DNA of 64,000 nucleotides from Hyperoodon ampullatus (lineage: Eukaryota > Chordata > Mammalia > Artiodactyla > Ziphiidae): assembly GCA_949752795.1 (NCBI GenBank), contig CATKHW010000375.1:62001-126000 (forward strand), in the 5' to 3' direction. Made by a program: the position numbers and the translations under genes. Below are positions 48,183 to 60,349 of the stretch, piece after piece. Position 1 is the stretch's first letter, and the number at the start of each line of letters is the position of its first letter. The notes beneath the pieces were generated by a model. The model did no database searches. It was not told the DNA's origin and saw only the letters and a list, made by a program, of their open reading frames with translations.

Positions 48183-49920
48183 CTTTGCCAAAAAGGGCGT
48201 ATGCGTTTTCTCCTGAATATATTCAGGAGAAAACGCATACGCCCTTTTTGGCCAAGTGCATCATTGTCGAAGTTGTGCCCCTCTTCCTGTGCTTTAAAGG
48301 CGATTCCAACGTACCTCTTGAAATCTGTTTCCTACTCTTCTGCCTCGCTTTCAAGTCCGCCTCGTTGCCTTCCCTCAACAGATTTTTGGACGATAGTTGT
48401 CCTTTATTACTCGGCCAGTTTCTGAATTGCTGTGCCCCTGAGCTCCATTTTTCAACTCGTTTTTGGTGAGCTGACCGCAAGTCCAAAATTTTGGTTCAGG
48501 AACTATGCTGTTCCCGGTCGGGGGCTGAGACTTTGGTTAATTCTTCTTCCTGCCGGGAAGTTACAGTGATATGTGCCCGTCCAAATGCCTAACAGCTACT
48601 CCCTCATTGGTTCTCCCACTTCCCTTTCATCCTCTGCCAAATTGGAAACCTGTGCGAACCAGGAGTTTAAAGGGGCTGTCTCTCCAAGTTGGGAGATTGA
48701 TAGTAAAGCAGATGGAAAGTCAAACCGGAGCACCAGGAGAGGGACTATTCGTAGAGTTTTAGAAACCTTTCATATTAACAGTGTGTCCTTTCTCTAGGTT
48801 TCCCGTACATGTTATAACTGTAGTAATATTCCCTTCAACCTGGAGAGTTGGGACCCATGGAATGGGTGCCATACATTATTGCTTTAAAGGGTCTGCATTT
48901 GCTCACCCAATCTCACCAATCCTCTCAGTCCCAAGTGTCCAGCCTTATGCCACATCCTGCTGTCATTGTAGATAGGGTTATTCCAGGTTTCATCAGAGAC
49001 CCTGAAGGAATTGTAAAGAATTTCCCTGTTTTTTTGTTTTGTTTTTGAAATTCCTTTTTATAGTGGGTTTGAGCTGATTCTCGCTGCCATGTTTATGCCA
49101 GTGTAGACACACTTGATTCCCTTACGGAGACATATCAATACATAGGTTTTAAGATTCTTACTAGTCAGATATATTCCTCTGCGGGAAATATGGCGTTTTC
49201 AGTCCCTTTCACTGAGGAAGGTGTAGGTCTTGTCTATTCCATAGTTGGTTTTTGGAACGGTACCTGTGCTTATATCAAACTCTGGTTTTATGCATCACCC
49301 CACCTCTCCTTCCCCCTTAAGCAGGCATAAGAGTGTTTTCTAAATGTGAGACACTGTTCTCTTTCCTAACTCAGTTCAAGTGTAGCCATGTTTACAGGAT
49401 CTTCATAAGTGATATCTTATGATAAGTTTCTTTTTCTGTGTGACTTATTTCACTTAGAATCATCGTACCTGAATCCACCCATTTTGCTGCTACTTGTCTT
49501 ATGACATTGATTTCATGGCTGAGGGATATTCCATCGTACGTAAGTACCACAATTTTTTGAACCATTTTTATATTTCCTGGGATATTTAAGGTGTACCCAA
49601 GTTGAGGTCCTTGTAAGCATTGCAGCCCTAAATTTTGGGGTGGCTCTGTCTTATTGATTTTCAGTTTTCCCAAGGTATATTCCCTAGACTGGAAGAGCCC
49701 TTGGCTCTGTAGCTCTGTTCTTTACTTGTTTTAGGGAACACAATGTACTCCTCCAGATAGGCAGTTGGCAATTTACATCCCGCCCATCAGCATAACAAGG
49801 CTCCCTGTTCTCCAGGGCCTGTCTTGCCTTTCTGGTTTTTACACATTTTGTGGATGTCCCTTTTGACCGGTGGGAAGTGCTACTTCTTTGTAGTGCAGAT
49901 TTGCATTTCCTGCTTGCTTG
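48183..49920 (+). repeat. Monomer 28 (1,738 bp)
   Basis: Palindrome 48183-48256 with the CTTTGCC mismatch; L1 part 49029-49908. Twin of monomer 17. Confidence 0.95.
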
Positions 49921-51659
49921 CTTGGCCAAAAAGGGCATATGCGTTTTCTCCTGAATATATTCAGGAGAAAACGCATACGCACTTTTTGGCCAAGTGCATC
50001 ATTGTCGAAGTTGTGCCCCTCTTCCTGTGCTTTAAAGGTGATTCCAACGTATCTCTTGAAATCTGTTTCCTGCTATTCTGCCTCGCTTTCAAGTCCGCCT
50101 CGTTGCCTTCCCTCAACCGATTTTTGGATGATAGTTGTCCTTTAATACTCTGCCAGTTTGTGAATTGCTGTGCCCCTGTTCTCCATTTTTCAACTCGTTT
50201 TTGGTGAGCTGACCGCAAGTCCAAAATTTTGGTTTAGGACCTATGCTGGTTCCCGGTGGGGGGCTGAGACTTTGGTTAATTCTTCTTCCTGCCGGGAAAT
50301 TACAGTGATATGTGCCCGTCCAAGTGCCTAACAGCTACTCTCTCATTGGTTCTCCCTCTTCCCTTTCATCCTCTTCCAAATTGGCAACCTGTGCGAACCA
50401 GGAGGTTAAAGGGGCTGTCTCTCCAAGTTGGGAGGTTGATAGTAAAGCAGATGGAAAGTCAAACCGGAGCACCAGGAGAGGGACTATTCGTTGAGTTTTA
50501 GAAACCTTTCGTATTCACAGTGTGTCCATTCTCTAGGTTTCCCGTACATGTTATAGCTGTAGTAATATTCCCTTCAACCTGGAGAGTTGGGACCCATGGA
50601 ATGGGTGCCAGGTATTTGTGCTTTAAAGTGTCTGCATTTGCTCACCCAATCTCACAAATCCTCTCAGTCCCAAGTGTCCCTCCTTATGCCACATCCAGCT
50701 GTCATTGTAGAAGGGGTCATTCCAGGTTTCATCAAAGACCCTGAAGGAATTGTAACGAATTTCCCAGTTTTTTTGTTTTGTTTTTGAAATTCCTTTTTAT
50801 AGTGGGTTTGAGCTGATTCTCGCTGCCATGTTTATGCCAGTCTACACACACTTGTTTCCCTCACGGAGACATATCAATCCATAGGTTTTAAGATTTTTAC
50901 TAGTCAGATATATTCCTCTGCGGGAAATATGGGGTTTTGAGTCCCTTTCACTGAGGAAGGTGTAGGTCTTGTCTATTCCATAGTTGGTTATTGGAACGGT
51001 ACCTGTGCTTATATCAAACTCTGGTTTTATGCATCACCCCACCTCTCCTTCCCCCTTAAGCAGGCATAAGAGTGTTTTCTAAATGTGAGACACTGTTCTC
51101 TTTCCTAACTCAGTTCAAATGTAACCATGTTTACAGGATCTTCATAAGTGATATCTTATGATATGTTTCTTTTTCTGTGTGACTTATTTCACTTAGAATC
51201 ATTGTACCTGAATCCACCCATTTTGCTGCTACTGGTCTTATGACATTGATTTCATGGCTGAGGGATATTCCATCGTACGTAAGTACCACAATTTTTTGAA
51301 CCATTTTTATATTTCCTGGGATATTTAAGGTGTACCCAAGTTGAGGTCCTTGTAAGCAGTGCAGCCCTAAATTTTGGGGTGGCTCTGTCTTATTGATTTT
51401 CAATTTTCCCAAGGTATATTCCCTAGACTGGAAGTGCCCTTGGCTCTATAGCTCTGCTCTTTACTTGTTTTAGGGAACACAATGTACTCCTCCAGAGAGG
51501 CAGTTGTCAATTTACATCCCGCCCATCAGCATAACAAGGCTCCCTGTTCTCCAGGGCCTGTCTTGCCTTTCTGGTTTTTACACATTTTGTGGATGTCCCG
51601 TTTGACCGGTGGGAAGTGATACTTCTTTGTAGTGCGGATTTGCATTGCCCGCTTGCTTG
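49921..51659 (+). repeat. Monomer 29 (1,739 bp)
   Basis: Palindrome 49921-49994 with two mismatches; L1 part 50768-51647. Twin of monomer 18. Confidence 0.95.
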
Positions 51660-53395
51660 CTTGGCCAAAAAGGGCGTATGCGTTTTCTCCTGAATATATT
51701 CAGGAGAAAATGCATATGCCCTTTTTGGCCAAGTGCATCATTGTCGAAGTTGTGCCCCTCTTCCTGTGCTTTAAAGGCGATTCCAACGTACCTCTTGAAA
51801 TCTGTTTCCTGCTATTCTGCCTCGCTTTCAAGTCCGCCTCGTTGCCTTCCCTCAACAGATTTTTGGACGATAGTTGTCCTTTATTACTCGGCCAGTTGTG
51901 AATTGCTGTGCCCCTGAGCTCCATTTTTCAACTCGTTTTTGGTGAGCTGACCGCAAGTCCAACATTTTGGTTCAGGACCTCTGCTTGTTCCCGGTGGGGG
52001 TTGAGACTTTGGTTAATTCTTCTTCCTGCCGGGAAATTACAGTGATATGTGCCCGTCCAAATGCCTAACAGCTAATCTCTCATTGGTTCTCCCTCTTCCC
52101 TTTCATCCTCTGCCAAATTGGCAACCTGTGCGAACCAGGAGGTTAAAGGGGCTGTCTCTCCAAGTTGGGAGGTTGATAGTAAAGCAGATGGAAAGTCAAA
52201 CCGGAGCACCAGGAGAGGGACTATTCGTTGAGTTTTAGAAACCTTTCGTATTCACAGTGTGTCCGTTCTCTAGGTTTCCCGTACATGTTATAGCTGTAGT
52301 AATATTCCCTTCAACCTGGAGAGTTGGGACCCAGGGAATGGGTGCCATGCATTATTGCTTTAAAGGGTCTGAATTTGCTCACCCAATCTCACCAATACTC
52401 TCAGTCACAAGAGTCCAGCCTTATGCCACATCCAGCTGTCGTTGTAGATAGGGTCATTCCAGGTTTCATCAGAGACCCTGAAGGAATTGTAAAGAATTTC
52501 CCAGTTTTTTTGTTTTGTTTTTGAAATTACTTTTTATAGTGGGTTTGAGCTGATTCTCGCTGCCATGTTTATGCCAGTCTAGACACACTTGATTCCCTTA
52601 CGGAGACATATCAATACATAGGTTTTAAGATTCTTACTAGTCAGATATATTCCTCTGCGGGAAATATGGGGTTTTGAGTCCCTTTCACTGAGGAAGGTGT
52701 AGGTCTTGTCTATTCAATAGTTGGTTTTTGGAACGGTACCTGTGCTTATATCAAACTCTGGTTTTATGCATCACCCCACCTCTCCTTCCCCCTTAAGCAG
52801 GCATAAGAGTGTTTTCTAAATGTGAGACACTGTTCTCTTTCCTAACTCAGTTCAAGTGTAGCCATGTTTACAGGATCTTCATAAGTGATATCTTATGATA
52901 AGTTTCTTTTTCTGTGTGACTTATTTCACTTAGGATCATCGTACCTGAATCCACCCATTTTGCTGCTACTGGTCTTATGACATTGACTTCATGGCTGAGG
53001 GATATTCCATCGTACGTAAGTACCACAATTTTTTGAGCCATTTTTATATTTCCTGGGATATTTAAGGTGTACCCAAGTTGAGGTCCTTGTAAGCAGTGCA
53101 GCCCTAAATTTTGGGGTGGCTCTGTGTTATTGATTTTCAGTTTTCCCAAGGTATATTCCCTAGACTGGAAGTGCCCTTGGCTCTGTAGCTCTGTTGTTTA
53201 CTTGTTTTAGGGAACACAATGCACTCCTCCAGAGAGGCAGTTGGCAATTTACATCCCTTATCAGCATAACAAGGATCCCTGTTCTCCAGGGCCGGTCTTG
53301 CCTTTCTGGTTTTTACACATTTTTGTGGATGTCCCTTTAGACCGTTGGGAAGTGATACTTCTTTGTAGTGCAGATTTGCATTGCCCGCTTTCTTG
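51660..53395 (+). repeat. Monomer 30 (1,736 bp, hybrid)
   Basis: Palindrome 51660-51733 with the two C-to-T changes of monomer 19. The switch to monomer 13/26-like sequence lies at 52,029-52,075. L1 part 52505-53383. Confidence 0.95.
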
Positions 53396-53575
53396 CTTGG
53401 CCAAAAAGGGCGTATGCCTTTTCTCCTGAATATATTCAGGAGAAAACGCATACGCCCTTTTTGGCCAAGTGCATCATTGTCGAAATTGTGCCCCTCTTCC
53501 TGTGCTTTAAAGGCGATTCCAACGTACCTCTTGAAATCTGTTTCCTGCTATTCTGCCTCGCTTTCAAGTCCGCCT
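52029..53575 (+). repeat. 1.5-kb block related to 45.06-46.6 kb and 22.44-23.99 kb
   Basis: Aligns at offsets of 6,974 bp and 29,586 bp to those segments, sharing GACCCAGGGAATGG, CCAATACTCTC and CATCCCTTATC. A few differences are visible, such as GGGACTATT against GGGACTGTT. The source of the right-hand flank is a different monomer class. Confidence 0.88.
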
Positions 53576-55133
53576 CATTGCCTTCCCTCAACAGATTTTT
53601 GGACGATAGTTGTCCTTTATTACTCGGCCAGTTTGTGAATTGCTGTGCCCCTGAGCTCCATTTTTCAACTCGTTTTTGGTGAGCTGACCGCAAGTCCAAA
53701 ATTTTGGTTCAGGACCTATACTGGTTCCCGGTGGGTGGCTGAGACCTTGGTTAATTCTTCTTCCTGCCGGGAAATTACAGTGATATGTGCCCGTCCAAAT
53801 GCCTAACAGCTACTCTCTCATTGGTTCTCCCTCTTCCCTTTCATCCTCTGCCAAATTGGCAACCTGTGCGAACCAGGAGGTTAAAGGGGCTGTCTCTCCA
53901 AGTTGGGAGGTTGATAGTAAAGCAGATGGAAAGTCAAACCGTAACACCAGGAGAGGGACAATTCGTTGAGTTTTAGAAACCTTTCGTATTGACAGTGTGT
54001 CCGTTCTCTAGGTTTCCCATACATGTTGCAGCTGTAGTAATATTCCCTTCAACCTGGAGAGTTGGGATCCATGGAATGTGTGCCAGGCATTGGTGCTTTA
54101 ATGGGTCTGCATTTGCTCACCCAATCTCACCAATACTCTCAGTCCCAAGTGTTCAGCCTTATGCCACATCCAGCTGTCGTTGTAGATAGGGTCATTCCAG
54201 GTTTCATCAGAGACCCTGAAGGAATTGTAAAGAATTTCCCAGTTTTTTCATTTTGTTTTTGAAATTCCTTTTTAGAGTGGGTTTGAGCTGATTCTCGCTG
54301 CCATGTTTATGCCAGTCTAGGCACACTTGATTCCCTTACGGAGACATATCCATACATAGGTTTTAAGATTCTTACTAGTCAGATATATTCCTCTGAGGGA
54401 AATATGGGGTTTTCAGTCCCTTTCACTGAGGAAGGTGTAGGTCTTGTCTATTCCATAGTTGGTTTTTGGAACGGTACCTGTGCTTATATCAAACTCTGGT
54501 TTTATGCATCACCCCACCTCTCTTTTCCCTTAAGCAGGCATAAGAGTGTTTTCTAAATGTGAGACACTGTTCTCTTTCCTAACTCAGTTCAAGTGTAGCC
54601 ATGTTTACCGGATCTACATAAGTGATATCTTATGATAAGTTTCTTTTTCTCTGTGACTTATTTCAGTTAGAATCATCGTACCTGAATCCACCCATTTTGC
54701 TGCTACTGCTCTTATGACATTGATTTCATGGCTGAGGGATATTCCATCGTACATAAGTACCACAATTTTTTGAACCATTTTTATATTTCCTGGGATATTT
54801 AAGGTGTACCCAAGTTGAGGTCCTTGTAAGCAGTGCAGCCCTAAAGTTTGGGGTGGCTCTGTCTTATTGATTTTCAGTTTTCCCAAGGTATATTCCCTAG
54901 ACTGGAAGTGCCCTTGGCTCTGTAGCTCTGTTCTTTACTTGTTTTAGGGAACAGAATGCACTCCTCCAGAGAGGCAGTTGGCAATTTACATCCCGCCCAT
55001 CAGCATAACAAGGCTCCCTGTTCTCCAGGGCCTGTCTTGCCTTTCTGGTTTTTACACATTTTGTGGATCTCCCTTTTGACCGGTGGGAAGTGATACTTCT
55101 TTGTAGTGCAGATTTGCATTGCCTGCTTGCTTG
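53396..55133 (+). repeat. Monomer 31 (1,738 bp, mosaic)
   Basis: Palindrome 53396-53469 with the GTATGCC mismatch. The middle resembles monomer 9 (TATTGACAGTG, GGCATTGGTGC), and the L1 part (54243-55121) resembles monomers 11, 15 and 24 (TGTTTACCGG, CTAAAGTTTGG). Confidence 0.95.
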
Positions 55134-56873
55134 CTTGGCCAAAAAGTGCGTATGCGTTTTCTCCTGAATATATTCAGGAGAAAACGCATACGCCCTTTTT
55201 GGCCAAGTGCATCATTGTCGAAGTAGTGCCCCTCTTCCTGTGCTTTAAAGGTGATTCCAACGTATCTCTTGAAATCTGTTTCCCGCTATTCTGCCTCGCT
55301 TTCAAGTCCACCTCGTTGCCTTCCCTCAACAGATTTTTGGACGATAGTTGTCCTTTATTACTCGGCCAGTTTGTGAATTGCTGTGCCCCTGAGCTCCATT
55401 TTTCAACTCGTTTTTTGGTGAGCTGACCTCAAGTCCAAAATTTAGGTTCAGGAACTATACTGGTTCCCGGTGGGGGGCTGAGACTTTGGTTAATTCTTCT
55501 TCCTGCTGGGAAATTACAGTGATATGTGCCCGTCCAAATACCTAACTGCTACTCTCTCATTGGTTCACCCTCTTCCCTTTCATCCTCTGCCAAATTGGCA
55601 ACCTGTGCGAACCAGGAGGTTAAAGGTGCTGTCTCTCCAAGTTGGGAGGTTGATAGTAAAGCAGATGGAAAGTCAAATCGGAGCACCAGGAGAGGGACTA
55701 TTCGTTGAGTTTTAGAAACCATTCGCATTCACAGTGTGTCCGTCCTCTAGGTTTCCCGTGCATGTTATAACTCTAGTAATATTCCCTTCAACCTGGAGAG
55801 TTGGGACCCATGGAATGGGTGCCATGCATTATTGCTTTAAAGGGTCTGCATTTGCTCACCCAAACTCACCAATCGTCTCAGTCCCAAGTGTCCCTCCTTA
55901 TGCCACATCCAGCTGTCGTTGTAGATAGGGTCATTCCAGGTTTCATCAGAGACCCTGAAGGAATTGTAAAGAATTTCCCAGTTTTTTTGTTTTGTTTTTG
56001 AAATTCCTTTTTATAGTGGGTTTGAGCTGATTCTCGCTGCCATGTTTATGTCAGTCTAGACACACTTGTTTCCCTTACGGAGACATATCAATACATAGGT
56101 TTTAAGATTCTTACTAGTCAGATATATTCCTCTGCCGGAAATATGGGGTTTTGAGTCCCTTTCACTGAGGAAGGTGAAAATCTTGTCTATTCCATAGTTG
56201 GTTTTTGGAACGGTACCTGAGCTTATATCAAACTCTGGTTTTGTGCATCACCCCACCTCTCCTTCCCCCTTAAGCAGGCATAAGAGTGTTTTCTAAATAT
56301 GAGACACTGTTCTCTTTCCTAACGCAGTTCAAGTGTAGCCATGTTTATAGGATCTTCTTAAGTGATATCTTATGATAAGTTTCTTTTTCTGTGTGACTTA
56401 TTTCGCTTAGAATCATCGTACCTGAATCCACCCATTTTGCTGCTACTGGTCTTATGACATTTATTTCATGGCTGAGGGATATTCCATCGTACGTAAGTAC
56501 CACAATTTTTTGAACCATTTTTATATTTCCTGGGATACTTAAGGTGTATCCAAGTTGAGGTCCATGTAAGCAGTGCAGCCGTAAATTTTGGAGTGGCTCT
56601 ATCTTATTGATTTTCAGTTTTCCCAAGGTATATTCCCTAGATTGGAATTGCCCTTGGCTCTCTAGCTCTGTTCTTTACTTGTTTTAGGGAACACAATGCA
56701 CTCCTCCAGAGAGGCAGTTGACAATTTACATCCCGCCCATCAACATATCAAGGCTGCATGTTCTCCTGGGACCCTCTTGCCTTTCTGGTTTTTACACATT
56801 TTGTGGATGTCCCTTTTGACCGGTGGGAAGTGATACTTCTTTGTAGTGCAGATTTGCATTGCCCGCTTGCTTG
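55134..56873 (+). repeat. Monomer 32 (1,740 bp)
   Basis: Palindrome 55134-55207 with one left-arm mismatch. It starts like monomers 12 and 25 (TCAGGAACTATAC, AAATACCTAACTG). L1 part 55982-56861 is unusually divergent (GAAAATCTTGTC, CAACATATCAAGGC, GGGACCCTC). Confidence 0.95.
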
Positions 56874-58611
56874 CTTGGCCAAAAAGGGCGTATGCGTTTT
56901 CTCCTGAATATATTCAGGAGAAAACGCATACGCCCTTTTTGGCCAAGGGCATCATTGTCAAGGTTGTGCCACTCTTCCTGTGCTTTAAAGGCGATTCCAA
57001 GGTACCTCTTGAAATCTGTTTCCTGCTATTCTGCCTCGCTTTCAAGTCCGCCTCGTTGCCTTCCCTCAACAGATTTTTGGACGATAGTTGTCCTTTATTA
57101 CACGGCCAGTTTGTGAATTGCTGTGCCCCTGAGCTCCATTTTTCAACTCGTTTTTGGTGAGCTGACCGCAAATCCAAAATTTTCGTTCAGGACCTATACT
57201 GGTTCCCGGTGGGTGGCTGAGACTTTGGTTAATTCTTCTTCCTGCCGGGAAATTACAGTGATATGTGCCCGTCCAAATGCCTAACAGCTACTCTCTCATT
57301 GGTTCTCCCTCATCCCTTTCATCCACTGCCAAATTGGCAACCTGTGTGAACTAGGAGGTTAAAGGTGCTGTCTCTCCAAGTTGGGAGGTTGATAGTACAG
57401 CAGATGGAAAGTCAAACCGTGGCAGCAGGAGAGGGACTATTCGTTGAGTTTTAGAAACCTTTCGTATTCACAGTGTGTCCGTTCTCTAGGTTTCCTGTAC
57501 ATGTTATAACTGTAGTAATATTCCCTTCAACCTGGAGAGTTGGGACTCATGGAATGGGTGTCAAGAATTTGTGCTTTAAAGGGTCTACATTTGCTCACCC
57601 AATCTCACCAATCCTCTCAGTCCCAAGTGTCCAGCCTTATGCCACATCCAGCTGTCGTGGTAGATAGGGTCATTCCAGGTTTCATCAGGGACCCTGAAGG
57701 AATTGTAAAGAATTTCCCAGATTTTTTGTTTTGTTTTTGAAATTCCTTTTTATAGTGGGTTTGAGCTGATTCTCGCTGCCATGTTTATGCCAGTCTAGAC
57801 ACACTTGTTTCCCTTTCAGAGACATATCAATACATAGGTTTTAATATTCTTAATAGTCACATATATTCCTCTGCGGGAAATATGGGGATTTGAGTCCCTT
57901 TCACTGAGGAAGGTGTAGGTCTTGTCTATTCCATAGTTGGTTTTGGAACGGTACCTGTGCTTATATCAAACTCTGGTTTTATGCATCACCCCACCTCTCC
58001 TTCCCGCTTAAGCAGGCATAAGAGTGTTTTCTAAATGTGAGACTCTGTTCTCTTTCCTAACTCAGTTCATGTGTAGCCATGTTTATAGGATCTTCATAAG
58101 TGATATCTTATGATAAGTTTCTTTTTCTGTGTGACTTATTTCACTTAGAATCATCGTACCTGAATCCACCCATTTTGCTGCTACTGGTCTTATGACATTG
58201 ATTTCATGGCTGAGGGATATTCCATCGTACGTAAGTACCACAATTTTTTGAACCATTTTTGTATTTCCTGGGATACTTAAGGTGTATCAAAGTTGAGGTC
58301 CTTGTAAGCAGTGCAGCCCTAAATTTTGGTGTGGCTCTGTCTTATTGATTTTCAGTTTTCCCAAGGTATATTCCCTAGACTGGAAGTGCCCTTGGCTCTG
58401 TAGCTCTGTTGTTTACTTGTTTTAGGGAACACAATGCACTCCTCCAGAGAGGCAGTTGGCAATTTACATCCCGCCCATCAGCATAACAAGGCTCCCTGTT
58501 CTCCAGGGCCTGTCTTGCCTTTCTGGTTTTTACACATTTTGTGGATGTCCCTTTTGACCGGTGGGAAGTGATACTTCTTTGTAGTGCAGATTTGCATTGT
58601 CCGCTTGCTTG
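56874..58611 (+). repeat. Monomer 33 (1,738 bp)
   Basis: Perfect palindrome 56874-56947; L1 part 57722-58599. The non-L1 half is nearly identical to monomer 34 (ACCGTGGCAGCAGG, TTAATATTCTTAATAG); the L1 end resembles monomer 35 (GAGACTCTG, TTCATGTGTAG). Confidence 0.95.
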
Positions 58612-60349
58612 CTTGGCCAAAAAGGGCGTATGCGTTTTCTCCTGAATATATTCAGGAGAAAACGCATACGCCCTTTTTGGCCAAGTGCATCATTGTCGAA
58701 GTTGTGCCCCTCTTCCTGTGCTTTAAAGGCGATTCCAACGTACCTCTTGAAATCTGTTTCCTGCTATTCTGCCTCGCTTTCAAGTCCACCTCGTTGCCTT
58801 CCCTCAACAGATTTTTGGACGATAGTTGTCCTTTATTACTCGGCCAATTTGTGAATTGCTGTGCCCCTGAGCTCCATTTTTCAACTCGTTTTTGGTGAGC
58901 TGACCGCAAGTCCAAAATTTTCGTTCAGGACCTATACTGGTTCCCGGTGGGTTGCTGAGACTTTGGTTAATTCTTCTTCCTGCCGGGAAATTACAGTGAT
59001 ATGTGCCCGTCCAAATGCCTAACAGCTACTCTCTCATTGGTTCTCCCTCATCCCTTTCATCCACTGCAAAATTGGCAACCTGTGTGAACTAGGAGGTTAA
59101 AGGTGCTGTCTCTCCAAGTTGGGAGGTTGATAGTAAAGCAGATGGAAAGTCAAACCGTGGCAGCAGGAGAGGGACTATTCGTTGAGTTTTAGAAACCTTT
59201 CGTATTCACAGTGTGTCCGTTCTCTAGGTTTCCTGTACATGTTATAACTGTAGTAATATTCCCTTCAACCTGGAGAGTTGGGACTCATGGAATGGGTGTC
59301 AAGCATTTGTGCTTTAAAGGGTCTACATTTGCTCTCCCAATCTCACCAATCCTCTCAGTCCCAAGTGTCCAGCCTTATGCCACATCCAGCTGTCGTTGTA
59401 GATAGGGTCATTCCAGGTTTCATCAGGGACCCTGAAGGAATTGTAAAGAATTTCCCAGATTTTTTGTTTTGTTTTTGAATTTCCTTTTTATAGTGGGTTT
59501 GAGCTGATTCTCGCTGCCATGTTTATGCCAGTCTAGACACACTTGTTTCCCTTTCAGAGACATATCAATACATAGGTTTTAATATTCTTAATAGTCACAT
59601 ATATTCCTCTGCGGGAAATATGGGGATTTGAGTCCCTTTCACTGAGGAAGGTGTAGGTCTTGTCTATTCCATAGTTGGTTTTGGAACGGTACCTGTGCTT
59701 ATATCAAACTCTGGTTTTATGCATCACCCCACCTCTCCTTCCCCCTTAAGCAGGCATAAGAGTGTTTTCTAAATGTGAGACACTGTTCTCTTTCCTAACT
59801 CAGTTCAAGTGTAGCCATGTTTATAGGATCTTCATAAGTGATATCTTATGATAAGTTTCTTTTTCTGTGTGACTTATTTCACTTAGAATCATCGTACCTG
59901 AATCCACCCATTTTGCTGCTACTGGTCTTATGATATTGATTTCATGGCTGAGGGATATTCCATCGTACGTAAGTACCACAATTTTTTGAACCATTTTTAT
60001 ATTTCCTGGGATACTTAATGTGTATCCAAGTTGAGGTCCTTGTAAGTAGTGCAGCCCTAAATTTTGGGGTGGCTCTGTCTTATTGATTTTCAGTTTTCCC
60101 AAGGTATATTCCCTAGACTGGAAGTGCCCTTGGCTCTGTAGCTCTGTTCTTTACTTGTTTTAGGGAACACAATGCACTCCTCCAGAGAGGCAGTTGGCAA
60201 TTTACATAGCGCCCATCAGCATAACAAGGCTCCCTGTTCTCCAGGGCCTCTCTTGCCTTTCTGGTTTTTACACATTTTGTGGATGTCCCTTTTGACCGGT
60301 GGGAAGTGATACTTCTTTGTAGTGCAGATTTGCATTGCCCGCTTGCTTG
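58612..60349 (+). repeat. Monomer 34 (1,738 bp)
   Basis: Perfect palindrome 58612-58685; L1 part 59460-60337. The start matches monomer 36 at an offset of 3,475 bp (GCATTGTCCGC upstream, AAGTCCACC). Confidence 0.95.

Larger units (their letters stand above)
46852..52074 (+). repeat. 5.2-kb block repeated 11 monomers downstream, copy 2
   Basis: Continues directly from the 40261-46934 block. It ends between 52,029 and 52,075, where sequence like 45.06-46.6 kb begins. Confidence 0.95.

Noticed and set aside
40261..52074. Dismissing the 40-52 kb tract as a simple assembly duplication
   Set aside because: It lacks exactly two monomers relative to the other tract and carries private bases (43964, 46473, 46954), which argues for real sequence. 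Raw reads are still needed to decide.
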